DNA of 64,000 nt from Pseudomonas californiensis (GTDB taxonomy: Bacteria > Pseudomonadota > Gammaproteobacteria > Pseudomonadales > Pseudomonadaceae), in contig NZ_JAGTPK010000013.1 in the NCBI RefSeq assembly GCF_021147775.1, positions 1-64,000 on the forward strand, in the 5' to 3' direction. Under the pieces are notes generated by a model. It worked only from the letters and a program-made list of their open reading frames with translations, was not told the origin of the DNA and made no database searches. Positions within the stretch are counted from its first letter, which is position 1, and every line of letters begins with the position of its first letter. Made by a program: the position numbers and the translations under genes. Of this stretch, positions 1-8,151 are shown one piece after another.

Positions 1-30
1 CAGGCTGAGTTCTGGCGCTGATCCGGGGGG

Positions 31-223
31 CAATCGGCAGGGATGCCGATTGAGCTGCACCGGGCCATGGATGGCCCGTTGCAGCGACCGCCGGATCAGG
101 GTCAGGATGAAGGAATCCGCCGCAGGCGGACCCAACCGGAGCCTGGGGCTTTGCCCACTTTGGCCCCATCAAAGCGGGTCGCCGAGGGGCGAAAAGGTGA
201 CCTGAGTCGAGCACTCAGGTCAC
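31..223. repeat. Hairpin-rich non-coding segment
   Basis: I find no convincing gene in the first 298 bases. The stretch holds a run of perfect inverted repeats: 31-39 with 44-52 (9 bp, 4-base loop), 61-68 with 71-78 (8 bp, 2-base loop), 116-121 with 125-130 (6 bp, 3-base loop) and 197-207 with 213-223 (11 bp, 5-base loop). This density suggests an intergenic repeat element or a structured transcript end. An open frame crosses it on the plus strand, but it has no ribosome-binding site and runs into the tandem repeat. It could be a dispersed intergenic repeat; copies elsewhere in the genome cannot be checked here. Confidence 0.5.
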
Positions 224-233
224 TAAGTCCACA

Positions 234-305
234 GTCCAGAGTCCAGAGTCCAGAGTCCAGAGTCCAGAGTCCAGAGTCCAGAGTCTACAAACTACAAACT
301 ACAAA
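234..305. repeat. Two adjoining heptamer tandem repeats
   Basis: Seven perfect tandem copies of GTCCAGA run from 234 to 282. They are followed by three copies of CTACAAA at 285-305. The last CTACAAA copy covers the stop codon of the porin gene read on the other strand, so the array begins exactly at that gene's 3' end. Because it lies downstream of the coding sequence it cannot switch the reading frame on and off. Slippage there could change the length of the 3' region or a transcript end. Confidence 0.9.
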
Positions 306-1021
306 AAGTTGTACTGCACACCCACGCGCAGCCGCAACTGGCGTTTATCGTCTTCGGAATTGACCTTGATATCGCCCACCTCAAAGAACGGCACCCAATT
401 CTTGTCCCACTTGTATTTAAACGCAGCGTTCTGTTCGTAATCGGTCTTGTCGTTATCGTAGCGAATATAGTCAGCATCAAACCAGGTGAACTGATACTCG
501 TAGGTCCACGGTCCCTTGGGCGCGTAGTTGAGCCACACGTCATAGCGATTGACCGACTGGTCATTCATCTGGTTATCCGGCATGTCACGGTTGACCTTGT
601 CGCGGTCCAGTTTGATCGAGTCATAACGGTAGCGGCCGGATACGGTCAGTTGGTCGGTCACTTTGTAGCCGACCTTGAGCCCCATCTTGTAGGCCGTCGA
701 CTTCTCGATGCTTTCCAGCGCCAGCGAGGGCGTGAGCAGCCATTTGTCGTTGAGCCGGTGCTGATAGCTGACCGTCAATTCGTGGCCGTTGCCGACGGTG
801 TTGTCGAACGCCACGTCCTGGCGGTCGCCAGCAGTCTTGTATTTGAGTTCACCTTCAAAGCCCCAGCCACTGTCCAGGCGTGTGCCGAACTTGACCCGGT
901 CAGCGTGCATGCGTGTGCTTTCGGCGTACTGGTGGCGGTAGTTGATGTACGCGCTGTCGGCATGGGTCCATGCGCTTGGGAACAGGGCGGTCAGGGAGAG
1001 CAGAGCGATTGATTTTTTCAT
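299..1021 (-). CDS. KdgM-family oligogalacturonate-type porin
   Basis: Probable outer-membrane porin of 240 residues related to KdgM, the family that admits acidic oligosaccharides such as oligogalacturonides. The start at 1021 opens a clear signal peptide (MKKSIALLSL..., cleavage likely after THA at residue 21). The mature protein begins with an aromatic-rich strand (YINYRHQY), continues as alternating amphipathic beta strands rich in Tyr, Trp and Asp/Arg, and ends QYNFL, as small monomeric porins of about 220-240 residues do. The same frame stays open upstream to 1108, but that extension lacks secretion features. It is followed on the same strand side by a Dpp-type ABC importer and an enolase-superfamily enzyme, so it likely supplies the outer-membrane step of their uptake route. 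The acidic-oligosaccharide substrate is inference from the family. Confidence 0.82.
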   Translation of the reverse strand: MKKSIALLSLTALFPSAWTHADSAYINYRHQYAESTRMHADRVKFGTRLDSGWGFEGELKYKTAGDRQDVAFDNTVGNGHELTVSYQHRLNDKWLLTPSLALESIEKSTAYKMGLKVGYKVTDQLTVSGRYRYDSIKLDRDKVNRDMPDNQMNDQSVNRYDVWLNYAPKGPWTYEYQFTWFDADYIRYDNDKTDYEQNAAFKYKWDKNWVPFFEVGDIKVNSEDDKRQLRLRVGVQYNFL

Positions 1022-1155
1022 TTTTTTATTCTTGTTTGGGTGAGAATTGGGTGAGTTGAAGCAAATCGCAGGCAGCCGGGTTCCGTGGCCAATCTGGCCT
1101 GGGATCACGGTGTCAGCAGGGGCTCGGTGTCAGCGTCAGCCAGACGGGTTCTGGA

Positions 1156-1920
1156 TCACCCGCTCGGGCGAACGTCCATGTCGCGACTGGCCTGGATCAG
1201 CATTCGCGAATAGTCGTGCAGGGCCTGGTCGTTGATCAGCTGGCTGCTGTCGAGGGTTTCCACTACCTGGCCCTGCTGCATCACCGCGACCCGGTCGCAG
1301 AGGTGTGCGACGACGCCCAGGTCATGGGTGACCATCAGGTAGGTCAGGCCTTGCTGATGACGCAGGTCCGCCAGCAGGTTGAGGATTTCAGCCTGCACCG
1401 ACACGTCTAGTGCAGAGGTGGGCTCGTCGAGCAGCAGCACGCGCGGCTCCAGAATCAGCGCTCTTGCAATAGCTACGCGCTGACGTTGGCCGCCGGACAA
1501 CTGGTGTGGATAGCGAAAGCGAAAGCTCTCGTTGAGGCCGACCCGGTTGAGCACCTCGCACACGCGCCGGTCGCGCTCGTCGATCTTGTGAATGCTCAAC
1601 GGCTCCTTGAGCGCCGCGTCGATGGTGTGGCGTGGGTGCAGCGACGCATAGGGGTCCTGAAAGACCATCTGCACGGTGCGGTAGTGGCTGGCATCCAGCT
1701 TGCGCCGCACCGCCTGGCCCGCCACGCTGAGCGCGCCGCTCCAGTGATGATATTGCCCCGCCAGGCAGCGCAGGACCGTGGTCTTGCCAGAGCCCGACTC
1801 GCCGACCAGGCCGAACGACTGGCCTGGTTCGACTTGCAGGTTGACGTCACGCAGAACCTGATTCAGCGCCGTGCCGGTGCCAAAGCTCAAGTTCAGTGAA
1901 TCGACTTGGATCATGGTCAT
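1156..1920 (-). CDS. Dpp/Opp-type ABC transporter ATPase (DppF-like)
   Basis: Cytoplasmic ATPase of a peptide/nickel/oligosaccharide-type ABC importer, 254 residues. Walker A is GESGSGKTT at 40-48, the Q-loop Gln is near 88, the signature LSGGQRQR is at 141-148, Walker B VLLLDEP at 161-167 and the H-loop His near 199. The start at 1920 follows the preceding ATPase gene by 10 bases; a longer reading would overlap that gene extensively. It is the last gene of the ABC set, 134 bases before the porin gene. The C-terminal region is short and lacks an evident long OppF extension. The substrate cannot be read from the ATPase itself. Confidence 0.92.
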   Translation of the reverse strand: MTMIQVDSLNLSFGTGTALNQVLRDVNLQVEPGQSFGLVGESGSGKTTVLRCLAGQYHHWSGALSVAGQAVRRKLDASHYRTVQMVFQDPYASLHPRHTIDAALKEPLSIHKIDERDRRVCEVLNRVGLNESFRFRYPHQLSGGQRQRVAIARALILEPRVLLLDEPTSALDVSVQAEILNLLADLRHQQGLTYLMVTHDLGVVAHLCDRVAVMQQGQVVETLDSSQLINDQALHDYSRMLIQASRDMDVRPSG

Positions 1921-1930
1921 GGTCGTAGTC

Positions 1931-2770
1931 TCAGTGAGTGAGCCAAAGGGGATCGCGCTGCAGAACCGGGAGGCTGGCGCGCGGACGATCGAGGCTGGGC
2001 AGGGCGGCCAGCAGGCCTTGGGTGTAGGGATGACGCGCCTGATCCAGCTCGCTGGCATTGAGCGACTCCACCACGCGGCCGGCGTACATCACCAGCACCC
2101 GGTCGCAGAAGTGCCGGACCATGTTCAGGTCGTGACTGATGAAGATCAGCCCCAGGTCGCGCTCGCTGACCAGTTCCTCCAGCACGTTGAGGACCTGACG
2201 GCGCACCGAGACGTCGAGCGCCGAAGTGGGCTCGTCGGCAATGATCACCTGCGGATCGGTGATGACCATCATGGCAATCATGATTCGCTGCCCCATGCCG
2301 CCCGAGACTTCGTGCGGGTACAGTTCGTACACTCTTGCCGGTTCGCGGATATGCACCTTGGCGAGCATGTCCAGGGTGCGTTCACGCGCCTCTTTTCTGG
2401 AGACCCTGTGGTGCGCCAGATAGGCTTCGGCGATCTGCTCGCCGACCTTGATCACCGGGTTCAGCGAGTATTTCGGGTCTTGCATGATCATCGACATGCG
2501 CCGACCGCGAATGCCCTGGATCTGCTTTTCGCTGCACGCCAGCAGATCAACATCGCCAAAACGCAGGGTCTTGGCCGTGACGCGGGCGGTCGCCGGGTGC
2601 AGTCGCAAGAGGCTGCGACCCACCGTGGATTTGCCCGAGCCAGACTCGCCGACAATCGCCAGCTTTTCCCGCCCCAGATTGAAGGACACGTCGCGTACTG
2701 CTGCTGTGGTCTTGCCAGCGTGGCTGAACTCGACCCGCAAATCTTCTACCGCAAGCTTTATCTGTGACAT
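1931..2770 (-). CDS. Dpp/Opp-type ABC transporter ATPase (DppD-like)
   Basis: Second ATPase of the importer, 279 residues. Walker A GESGSGKST lies at 41-49, signature VSGGMGQR at 155-162 and Walker B VIIADEP at 175-181. The variant signature with Met-Gly-Gln is common in the DppD/OppD branch. The C-terminus, about residues 245-270 with HPYTQGLLAALPS, matches the OppD/DppD C-terminal motif that precedes a cysteine cluster in full-length relatives, but no such cluster is present here. It is preceded by a purine-rich ribosome-binding site (AAGGA) and lies 17 bases after the permease gene, so it is co-transcribed. Confidence 0.92.
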   Translation of the reverse strand: MSQIKLAVEDLRVEFSHAGKTTAAVRDVSFNLGREKLAIVGESGSGKSTVGRSLLRLHPATARVTAKTLRFGDVDLLACSEKQIQGIRGRRMSMIMQDPKYSLNPVIKVGEQIAEAYLAHHRVSRKEARERTLDMLAKVHIREPARVYELYPHEVSGGMGQRIMIAMMVITDPQVIIADEPTSALDVSVRRQVLNVLEELVSERDLGLIFISHDLNMVRHFCDRVLVMYAGRVVESLNASELDQARHPYTQGLLAALPSLDRPRASLPVLQRDPLWLTH

Positions 2771-2787
2771 GGCTGTCGTCCTTGTTG

Positions 2788-3693
2788 TTATTCGCTGCGT
2801 GGATCAAGTACATCGCGCAGGCCGTCGCCCAGCAGGTTGAAGGCCAGGCTGACCAGCATGATGGTGGCGCCGGGGGCTGCGACCAGCCACCAGCTTTCCA
2901 GCATGTAACGTCGGCCGCTGGAGATCATCGCGCCCCATTCAGGCAGCGGAGCCTGCGCACCCAGGCCGAGAAAGCCCAGCGCTGCGGCGGTCAGGATGAT
3001 GCTGGCCATGTTCATGGTCAGGCGGATGATCACGGATGACGGGCACATCGGGATGATGTGGCGCCCGATCACACGTACCGCAGAGGCGCCTTGCAGCTTT
3101 ACGGCCACCACGAAATCGGCATTGCGCAGCGACAGGGTTTCGGCACGCGCCAGGCGGGCAATGGGAGGCCAGGCGGTGAGGGCAATGGCGATGACCGCGT
3201 GCTCCAGACCCGGACCGAGAGCCGCGATGAAAGCCAGCGCCAGCACCAGGCTCGGGAACGAGATGAAGATGTCGGTGATTCGCATGAACAGGCTGTCGAC
3301 CCAGCCGCCGAAATACCCCGATACCGTGCCGATCAGCAGGCCGATGGGGCCGACGATCACGGTGACCAGCATGACGATGTACAGCGTGATCCTAGAGCCA
3401 TACACCAGGCGGCTGAACACATCACGGCCGTATTCATCGGTGCCGAACCAGTTTTGCGCGCCGGGCATACGCAATGCGGCCGACAGGTCCTGGGCGAGCG
3501 GGTCGTGGGTGGCGATCCATGGCGCGAACAGAGCGACGATCATCAAGGTGCTGATGACAATCAAACCGGCCAGTGTCATCGGGTTGCGCAACAGAAAACG
3601 CATCAGGCGTGCACTGCTGGCGGCGAACGCGGCCAGGCTCGAAGTGGGGGCCTGAACCAGGGGTTTGGTGCTGCTTGCCAGGGAAGTCGTCAT
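2788..3693 (-). CDS. ABC transporter permease (DppC-like)
   Basis: Inner-membrane permease, 301 residues. A cytoplasmic N-terminus of about 35 residues precedes a first membrane span (LAGLIVISTLMIVALFAPWI) and the DppC-type N-terminal motif with HDPLAQD near 64-70. Five further spans follow, with the permease EAA loop near AIALTAWPPIARLARAETLS. Its start codon overlaps the stop of the upstream permease gene as ATGA, which indicates translational coupling. It pairs with the DppB-like permease to form the channel. Confidence 0.92.
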   Translation of the reverse strand: MTTSLASSTKPLVQAPTSSLAAFAASSARLMRFLLRNPMTLAGLIVISTLMIVALFAPWIATHDPLAQDLSAALRMPGAQNWFGTDEYGRDVFSRLVYGSRITLYIVMLVTVIVGPIGLLIGTVSGYFGGWVDSLFMRITDIFISFPSLVLALAFIAALGPGLEHAVIAIALTAWPPIARLARAETLSLRNADFVVAVKLQGASAVRVIGRHIIPMCPSSVIIRLTMNMASIILTAAALGFLGLGAQAPLPEWGAMISSGRRYMLESWWLVAAPGATIMLVSLAFNLLGDGLRDVLDPRSE

Positions 3694-4730
3694 CAGCGTG
3701 TTCTCGGGTCAAAGACTTTGTAGAGGGCGTCGCTGATCTGGTTGAGGATCACGAAGATCAGACCGATCAGCAGCACGCAGGCCATCACCGCATTCATGTC
3801 GCCCAGCAACAGGCTGCTGGTCAGGTACTGGCCAAAACCAGGCCAGGCGAAGACGGTTTCGATCAGCACCGCACCTTCCAGCAGGCCGCCGTAGGCGAGG
3901 GCGACGATGGTCAGCAATTGCACACGAATGTTGCGGAAGGCATGGCCCCAGACGATGCGTCGTTGGGACAGGCCCTTCACGCGGGCGGTGATGATGTATT
4001 CCTGCGACAGTTGTTCAAGCATGAAGCTGCGCGTCATGCGGCTGATGTACGCCACCGAGTTGAAGCTGAGGATCACCGCTGGCAGCAGGATATGGCGCAG
4101 GGCGCTGCGAAACGCCTCCCAGTCGCCGGACAGGGCGGTGTCGATCAGCAACAGACCGGTGCGGGTTTCGATAAGGCCGTCGTAGGCCAGGCCGATACGC
4201 CCCACGCCACCGGCCCAGCCCAGCCAGGCATAGAACACCAGAAATGCCATCATGCCGAGCCAGAAAATGGGCGTGGAATAGCCGAACAGGGTTATCACCC
4301 GTGCAACATGGTCGCCGGCACGGCCTTGATGCGTGGCTGCGTAAACGCCGAGCGGCAGGCCGATCAGCACGCCAAACAGGATGGCCAGGGTTGCCAGTTC
4401 CAGTGTGGCGGGGAACACCCGCACGATGTCGTCGATCACCGGATGGCCGGTGAGCAGGGCATTGCCCAGATCACCATGCAACAGGTCCTTGAGATACATG
4501 ACGAACTGGGTGGTCAGCGGCTTGTCCAGCCCCAGCTCCTGAAAAGCCTGGGCGTAGGCGGCCGCGTCTGCGTCCGGGCCGACAATGGCCAGTACCGGGT
4601 CCAGCGGCATGACCCGACCGATAAAGAAAGTGAGCAACAGCAGGCCGAACAGGGTCGCCGCCACTGATCCGCTGCGACGGGTGCCATTGGCGACCCGACT
4701 GCTCCAAAATGAAATCGATGCACTCGACAT
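3693..4730 (-). CDS. ABC transporter permease (DppB-like)
   Basis: Inner-membrane permease, 345 residues. The first membrane span carries the DppB-type motif (LLLLTFFIGRVMPLDPV), followed by a periplasmic segment (AYAQAFQELGLDKPL) that typifies DppB/OppB. The later spans contain the EAA loop around SQEYIITARVKGLSQRRIV. An AGGAA ribosome-binding site precedes the start. The gene sits between the binding-protein gene and the DppC-like gene, the standard dpp order. The ending FDPRTR is also typical. Confidence 0.92.
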   Translation of the reverse strand: MSSASISFWSSRVANGTRRSGSVAATLFGLLLLTFFIGRVMPLDPVLAIVGPDADAAAYAQAFQELGLDKPLTTQFVMYLKDLLHGDLGNALLTGHPVIDDIVRVFPATLELATLAILFGVLIGLPLGVYAATHQGRAGDHVARVITLFGYSTPIFWLGMMAFLVFYAWLGWAGGVGRIGLAYDGLIETRTGLLLIDTALSGDWEAFRSALRHILLPAVILSFNSVAYISRMTRSFMLEQLSQEYIITARVKGLSQRRIVWGHAFRNIRVQLLTIVALAYGGLLEGAVLIETVFAWPGFGQYLTSSLLLGDMNAVMACVLLIGLIFVILNQISDALYKVFDPRTR

Positions 4731-4770
4731 GGTTATTCCTGCCTTGGCTTGAGCGATTGAACGCGGGGTT

Positions 4771-6393
4771 TCAGCGTTGCTTGTAGACGTCGCGCAGTCG
4801 CGTGGTAGCGGCGCTGTGACCTATGTATTCCCTGACGTCGGCGTGAATGACCACTTCGTCGGTCATCTGCGACACCGGCATGATCGGGCCGGCTTTCTGG
4901 TCATAGAGCGTCTGAATGCGCTGGTAATAGGCCAGTTGCTGAGCTGCGTCGCGCTCGCGCTCGGCCTGTTCGATCAGCTGATTGATCTCGGCGTCGTAGA
5001 ACGAGGTGCGCCAGCCCTGAAAGTTGCTCAGCTTGGCTTCTTCCCGGTTGTCGGGGTTGTAGATCAGAGCGCGCAGGCTGGAATGCGGGTGTCGTTCGGC
5101 ACCACCACCGCCCCGGCCGACCAGGATGTCGAAGCGCCGATCACGCATGGCGCCATAGATCTGATTGCCGGTGCCGGTAATGATCGTTGCCTGAATCCCG
5201 GCCTGGGCGAGGGTGGATTGCAGGCTGGTGGCGATGTTGATAAAGGGTGAGTCGGTGAGTGAGCGAATGGTGATTTTGAAGCCGTCCGGGTACCCGGCCT
5301 CGGCCAGCAGGCGTTTTGCCTGAGCAACGTTGAGGGCGTAGCCCGGATCATCGAGCCTGGCCGCCAGCCCCAGTTGCAGCGGACGCTGGTTGATCAGGCC
5401 ATAGTGCGGCATGACCACATTATTGATGCCCTGATAGTCGATCAATGCGCGAATCGCCTGGCGCACCCGAATGTCCTGAAACAGCGGTTGTTCCATGCTC
5501 AGGGCTACGTAGTACAGCGTGCCGCGCGGGATGGTCTGCACGGTGACCTCGTCCGACCGTGTCAGGGCCTTGATGTCGGTGGCGGCCATGCCGCGTGCCA
5601 CATCCAGATCGCCACGCTCGACCATCAGGCGCAGTGCCTGGGACTCGGTCATGTTACGCATGATCACCCGGCGCATTTTGGCTGGGCCGCGCCAGTACTG
5701 ATCGAAGCGGCTCATCAGGATGACATCGTTGGCGCGCCAGATGTCCAGCTTGAACGCACCGGATCCGGCCGTGTGAGTGGTCAGCCAACCTGCACCGAGG
5801 TCATCGCCCTTGGCGTGTTGCAGTGCCGTGAGGCGATCGATGACAAACGCGCTGGGCGAGGTCGCCAGCGTGTTGAGCACCAGCATCGGATCGGTGGCTT
5901 TGGGCAGGTCGAGCACAAAGGTCGAAGGACCCTCGGCGCGCATCAGCTCGCTGACGTTTTTGGCCGTGTAGCCATAGGCCTTCCAGGTCGAAGCCAGCGC
6001 CTTGTTCAGGGTGACAACGCGTTGCAGCGACCAGGCGACGTCGTGTGCGGTCAATGGGTTGCCGGAATGAAACGTCACAGCGGGGCGCAGGTGAAAGGTC
6101 AGGCGCATGCGGTCGGGACTGATTTCCCAACGCTCGGCCAGGGCGGGAATCAACTGGTCCGGGCTTGCCGCGTCCTGTTCCAGCAGCATTTCGTAAACGT
6201 TGGCGTTGACCTCGGAGACTTCCAGGCCGGTGGCGCCTGCGGGGTCGAGGGAAAGCAGGTTGATCATGCTCATGCCTACCACCAGTTGGTCGACCGGTGT
6301 TTCGCCGCGTGCCAGGGCGGGCGGGGTGTACATGAGTGTCGCCGTCAGGGCGAGGCATAGCAGCCAGGGCAGGCGCTGGGGCCAGAGCTTCAT
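4771..6393 (-). CDS. Periplasmic binding protein of the ABC importer (SBP family 5)
   Basis: Periplasmic solute-binding protein of 540 residues, the usual size for the DppA/OppA family. A signal peptide occupies residues 1-28 (cleavage after PALA). The mature domain shows family-5 landmarks: LLEQDAASPDQLIPALAERWEI-type sequence near the N-terminus, then TFHLRPAVTFHSGNPLTAHDV, with the fitted-ligand lobe in the second half. The start is preceded by AAGGA at good spacing. It is the first gene of the transporter set and follows the enolase-superfamily gene by 90 bases. Family 5 proteins bind peptides but also oligosaccharides and opine-like compounds. The porin and the dehydratase-like enzyme next door favour a sugar acid or oligosaccharide; that is inference. 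Confidence 0.9.
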   Translation of the reverse strand: MKLWPQRLPWLLCLALTATLMYTPPALARGETPVDQLVVGMSMINLLSLDPAGATGLEVSEVNANVYEMLLEQDAASPDQLIPALAERWEISPDRMRLTFHLRPAVTFHSGNPLTAHDVAWSLQRVVTLNKALASTWKAYGYTAKNVSELMRAEGPSTFVLDLPKATDPMLVLNTLATSPSAFVIDRLTALQHAKGDDLGAGWLTTHTAGSGAFKLDIWRANDVILMSRFDQYWRGPAKMRRVIMRNMTESQALRLMVERGDLDVARGMAATDIKALTRSDEVTVQTIPRGTLYYVALSMEQPLFQDIRVRQAIRALIDYQGINNVVMPHYGLINQRPLQLGLAARLDDPGYALNVAQAKRLLAEAGYPDGFKITIRSLTDSPFINIATSLQSTLAQAGIQATIITGTGNQIYGAMRDRRFDILVGRGGGGAERHPHSSLRALIYNPDNREEAKLSNFQGWRTSFYDAEINQLIEQAERERDAAQQLAYYQRIQTLYDQKAGPIMPVSQMTDEVVIHADVREYIGHSAATTRLRDVYKQR

Positions 6394-6483
6394 GGGGGCG
6401 GTCCTTTTTTATAGTTATAAAGACACGTGTCTGTTGATGTGCCTGCGACAAGGGCGTGCTGGTCGCCCTTGTGGCGTGGCCGG

Positions 6484-7638
6484 TCAGTAGCGTTGCACGG
6501 TGTGCGTCTCGATATAACTGAAGTTGATGTCTTCGCCCAGTCCCGGCTTTTGGGAAAGATGCACGAAGCCGTCGCTGTCCATCGGGTCGACCAGCGTATT
6601 GAGGTAGGCAGGTACGTCATCGTAATCAAGGAAGGGGTGCAGCAGGCCTCGTTCGTACCAGCGACAGTTGCTGATCGCGCCTACCACCGCCAGGTTGGCG
6701 GCACCGTTGCCGTGAACCTCGCAGTCCATGCCGAACGACTCGGCCAGGTGCGCAACTTTCAGGCAAGGCCCGATACCGCCGACACCTGCAACCCCTGCAC
6801 GCAGAATGTCGCAGGATTTGTTGGCAACCCAGCTGGCGCGGCTGTGGTATTTGCCAGCGATGCTTTCGGGGCCGAGTACCGGAATATCCAGATTGGCTGC
6901 GAGCCAGGCGTAGGACTCGGCGGAGTCTTCCATCATGGGCTCTTCAAACCAGGCGAAGTCGAGCTTTTGCAGTTCACGCCCGATATACAGCGCGTCGGTG
7001 CGGCTGTACCAGTGATAACCGTCCAGCATCAGCGCGATGTCCGGGCCTACTGCTTCGCGGACGGCGGCGCAAGCCTGTACGTCCATGCGGGGGTTGGGCG
7101 CAAACGAGATCGGCGGCATCCAGGTGTGCAATTTGATGCCTTTGTAGCCGCGTTGAACCAGCTTTTCGGCGAACTGGCCGTACTCGTCAGGTGTGGACAA
7201 ACCTCCCGGCAAGTCGTCGCCGCACATGGTTGAACCGTAAGCCAGAACCTTGTCGCGGTAGCCGCCCAGCAGTTGGTGAACCGGCAGCTTCAAAGCGCGC
7301 CCGGCCAGGTCCCACAGTGCCTGTTCCACCAGGGCCAATGCCCGGTCGGTGAACTGACTGGCGCTGCCGCGTTGCCAGTGGGCGAGTTCCTGCCAGATCT
7401 TTTCGCGGTTCATCGGGTTTTGACCGACCAGTACCTTTTTCACGAACGAATCGATGACGTGCGGGCGAACCAGTTCAGGTGCGCCGAAAGCAAAGCCTTC
7501 GCTGCCATCGTCACAGGCGATGCGCAGCATGGCAGTTTTGACCGGTTTTTCTTCGCCCGGGTGGGCATGGCCTGCGCTGTCTACGGCGCGACGGGAGGGG
7601 AAGGTGAAGACGTCGACGTTGACCGAGGTGATTTTCAT
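6484..7638 (-). CDS. Enolase-superfamily (mandelate racemase/muconate lactonizing) enzyme
   Basis: Cytoplasmic TIM-barrel enzyme of the mandelate racemase subgroup, 384 residues. The N-terminal capping domain covers roughly 1-125. In the barrel I see Lys169-x-His171 (GIKLH) in place of the usual Lys-x-Lys, metal ligands Asp206 (LMLDGYHW), Glu232 (WFEEP) and Glu258 (GPES), and an Asp277/His309 pair that matches the His-Asp general base. Relatives dehydrate or isomerise sugar acids, but the exact reaction cannot be named. I chose the ATG at 7638 because AAGG lies 6 bases before it; a further ATG four codons upstream has no ribosome-binding site. Three GntR/FadR-type operator matches sit upstream, so the gene probably leads the operon and is induced by its substrate. 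Confidence 0.88.
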   Translation of the reverse strand: MKITSVNVDVFTFPSRRAVDSAGHAHPGEEKPVKTAMLRIACDDGSEGFAFGAPELVRPHVIDSFVKKVLVGQNPMNREKIWQELAHWQRGSASQFTDRALALVEQALWDLAGRALKLPVHQLLGGYRDKVLAYGSTMCGDDLPGGLSTPDEYGQFAEKLVQRGYKGIKLHTWMPPISFAPNPRMDVQACAAVREAVGPDIALMLDGYHWYSRTDALYIGRELQKLDFAWFEEPMMEDSAESYAWLAANLDIPVLGPESIAGKYHSRASWVANKSCDILRAGVAGVGGIGPCLKVAHLAESFGMDCEVHGNGAANLAVVGAISNCRWYERGLLHPFLDYDDVPAYLNTLVDPMDSDGFVHLSQKPGLGEDINFSYIETHTVQRY

Positions 7639-7682
7639 GATGACCTTCATGGATATTGTAGTTATCAGATTTTATTAGTATG

Positions 7683-7693
7683 TCGTCATACAA
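7683..7693. promoter_or_regulatory. FadR-type GntR operator match, site 1
   Basis: TCGTCATACAA fits the consensus TNGTNNNACNA described for the FadR branch of GntR regulators. It lies 45 bases upstream of the enolase-superfamily start, where a repressor could block transcription. No GntR/FadR regulator gene is in this window. Confidence 0.5.
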
Positions 7694-7716
7694 CTTTTAG
7701 CCGATTATTTGCGTTC

Positions 7717-7727
7717 TTGTAGGACGA
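7717..7727. promoter_or_regulatory. FadR-type GntR operator match, site 2
   Basis: TTGTAGGACGA also matches TNGTNNNACNA. It is the least symmetrical of the three matches and may be a weaker site, or a chance match strengthened by its neighbours. Confidence 0.35.
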
Positions 7728-7733
7728 TGTCAA

Positions 7734-7750
7734 TAGTCGTATGACGACTA
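7734..7750. promoter_or_regulatory. FadR-type GntR operator match, site 3 (palindrome)
   Basis: TAGTCGTATGACGACTA is a perfect 7-bp inverted repeat around a 3-base centre, and its core TCGTATGACGA matches TNGTNNNACNA exactly. The same decamer GTCGTCATAC recurs at 7682-7691 (site 1) and 7836-7845. This is the best candidate operator for the enolase/ABC/porin cluster. Confidence 0.6.
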
Positions 7751-8151
7751 ATTTTTCAATTTTCCTTGTTTTAAAGCCTATAAGGAGCACTTGATATGTT
7801 TATGGGTGAGGCAAGAGGCGGTTGGCAGTCTATAAGTCGTCATACCTATTCGTATGAGTGTCGGATCTCTTTTCTATCTGGTTGAAAGAAATTCACCCGA
7901 TGCGGGAGAGGTGGTTACCAAACTGTCGGCGCATTTCAGAAAAAAATCGGAGTCAGTTTCCATGTGCGTTTCGCCATGCAGCACCCTGGGATGGCGCTGA
8001 GCGGGCCTGTCAGCCTGGTTCCAACTTCTTTTTCACATCTTCTTCACCGCTTCCGTACGACTGCGACCCTATCTTTGCCGCCATGTGAGGGTGATGCAGC
8101 CGGCTCTGCCTGGCGCTCAGCCTCGGCGTCTGTTCAAGCAGGGGTAGCCAC
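7751..8151. other. Spacer with a possible short ORF and a fourth operator half
   Basis: No convincing gene lies in this stretch. A strong ribosome-binding site (AAGGAG, 8 bases before ATG) at about 7782-7798 leads a 29-codon frame on the plus strand from 7796 to 7885 (MFMGEARGGW...). The peptide resembles nothing I know, so it may be a leader peptide or the stub of a lost gene. The copy of GTCGTCATAC at 7836-7845 lies inside this frame. The rest, up to the histidine phosphatase gene, shows no clear promoter or repeat. Confidence 0.3.

Noticed and set aside
234..305. Tandem repeats as a CRISPR array or as a phase-variation switch for the porin
   Set aside because: Units are 7 bases with no spacers, so not CRISPR. 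They lie after the porin stop codon, so length changes cannot alter its reading frame.
43..363. Open frame on the plus strand through the hairpin region and heptamer array
   Set aside because: No ribosome-binding site, low-complexity repeated residues from the heptamer array, and it runs antisense into the porin gene.
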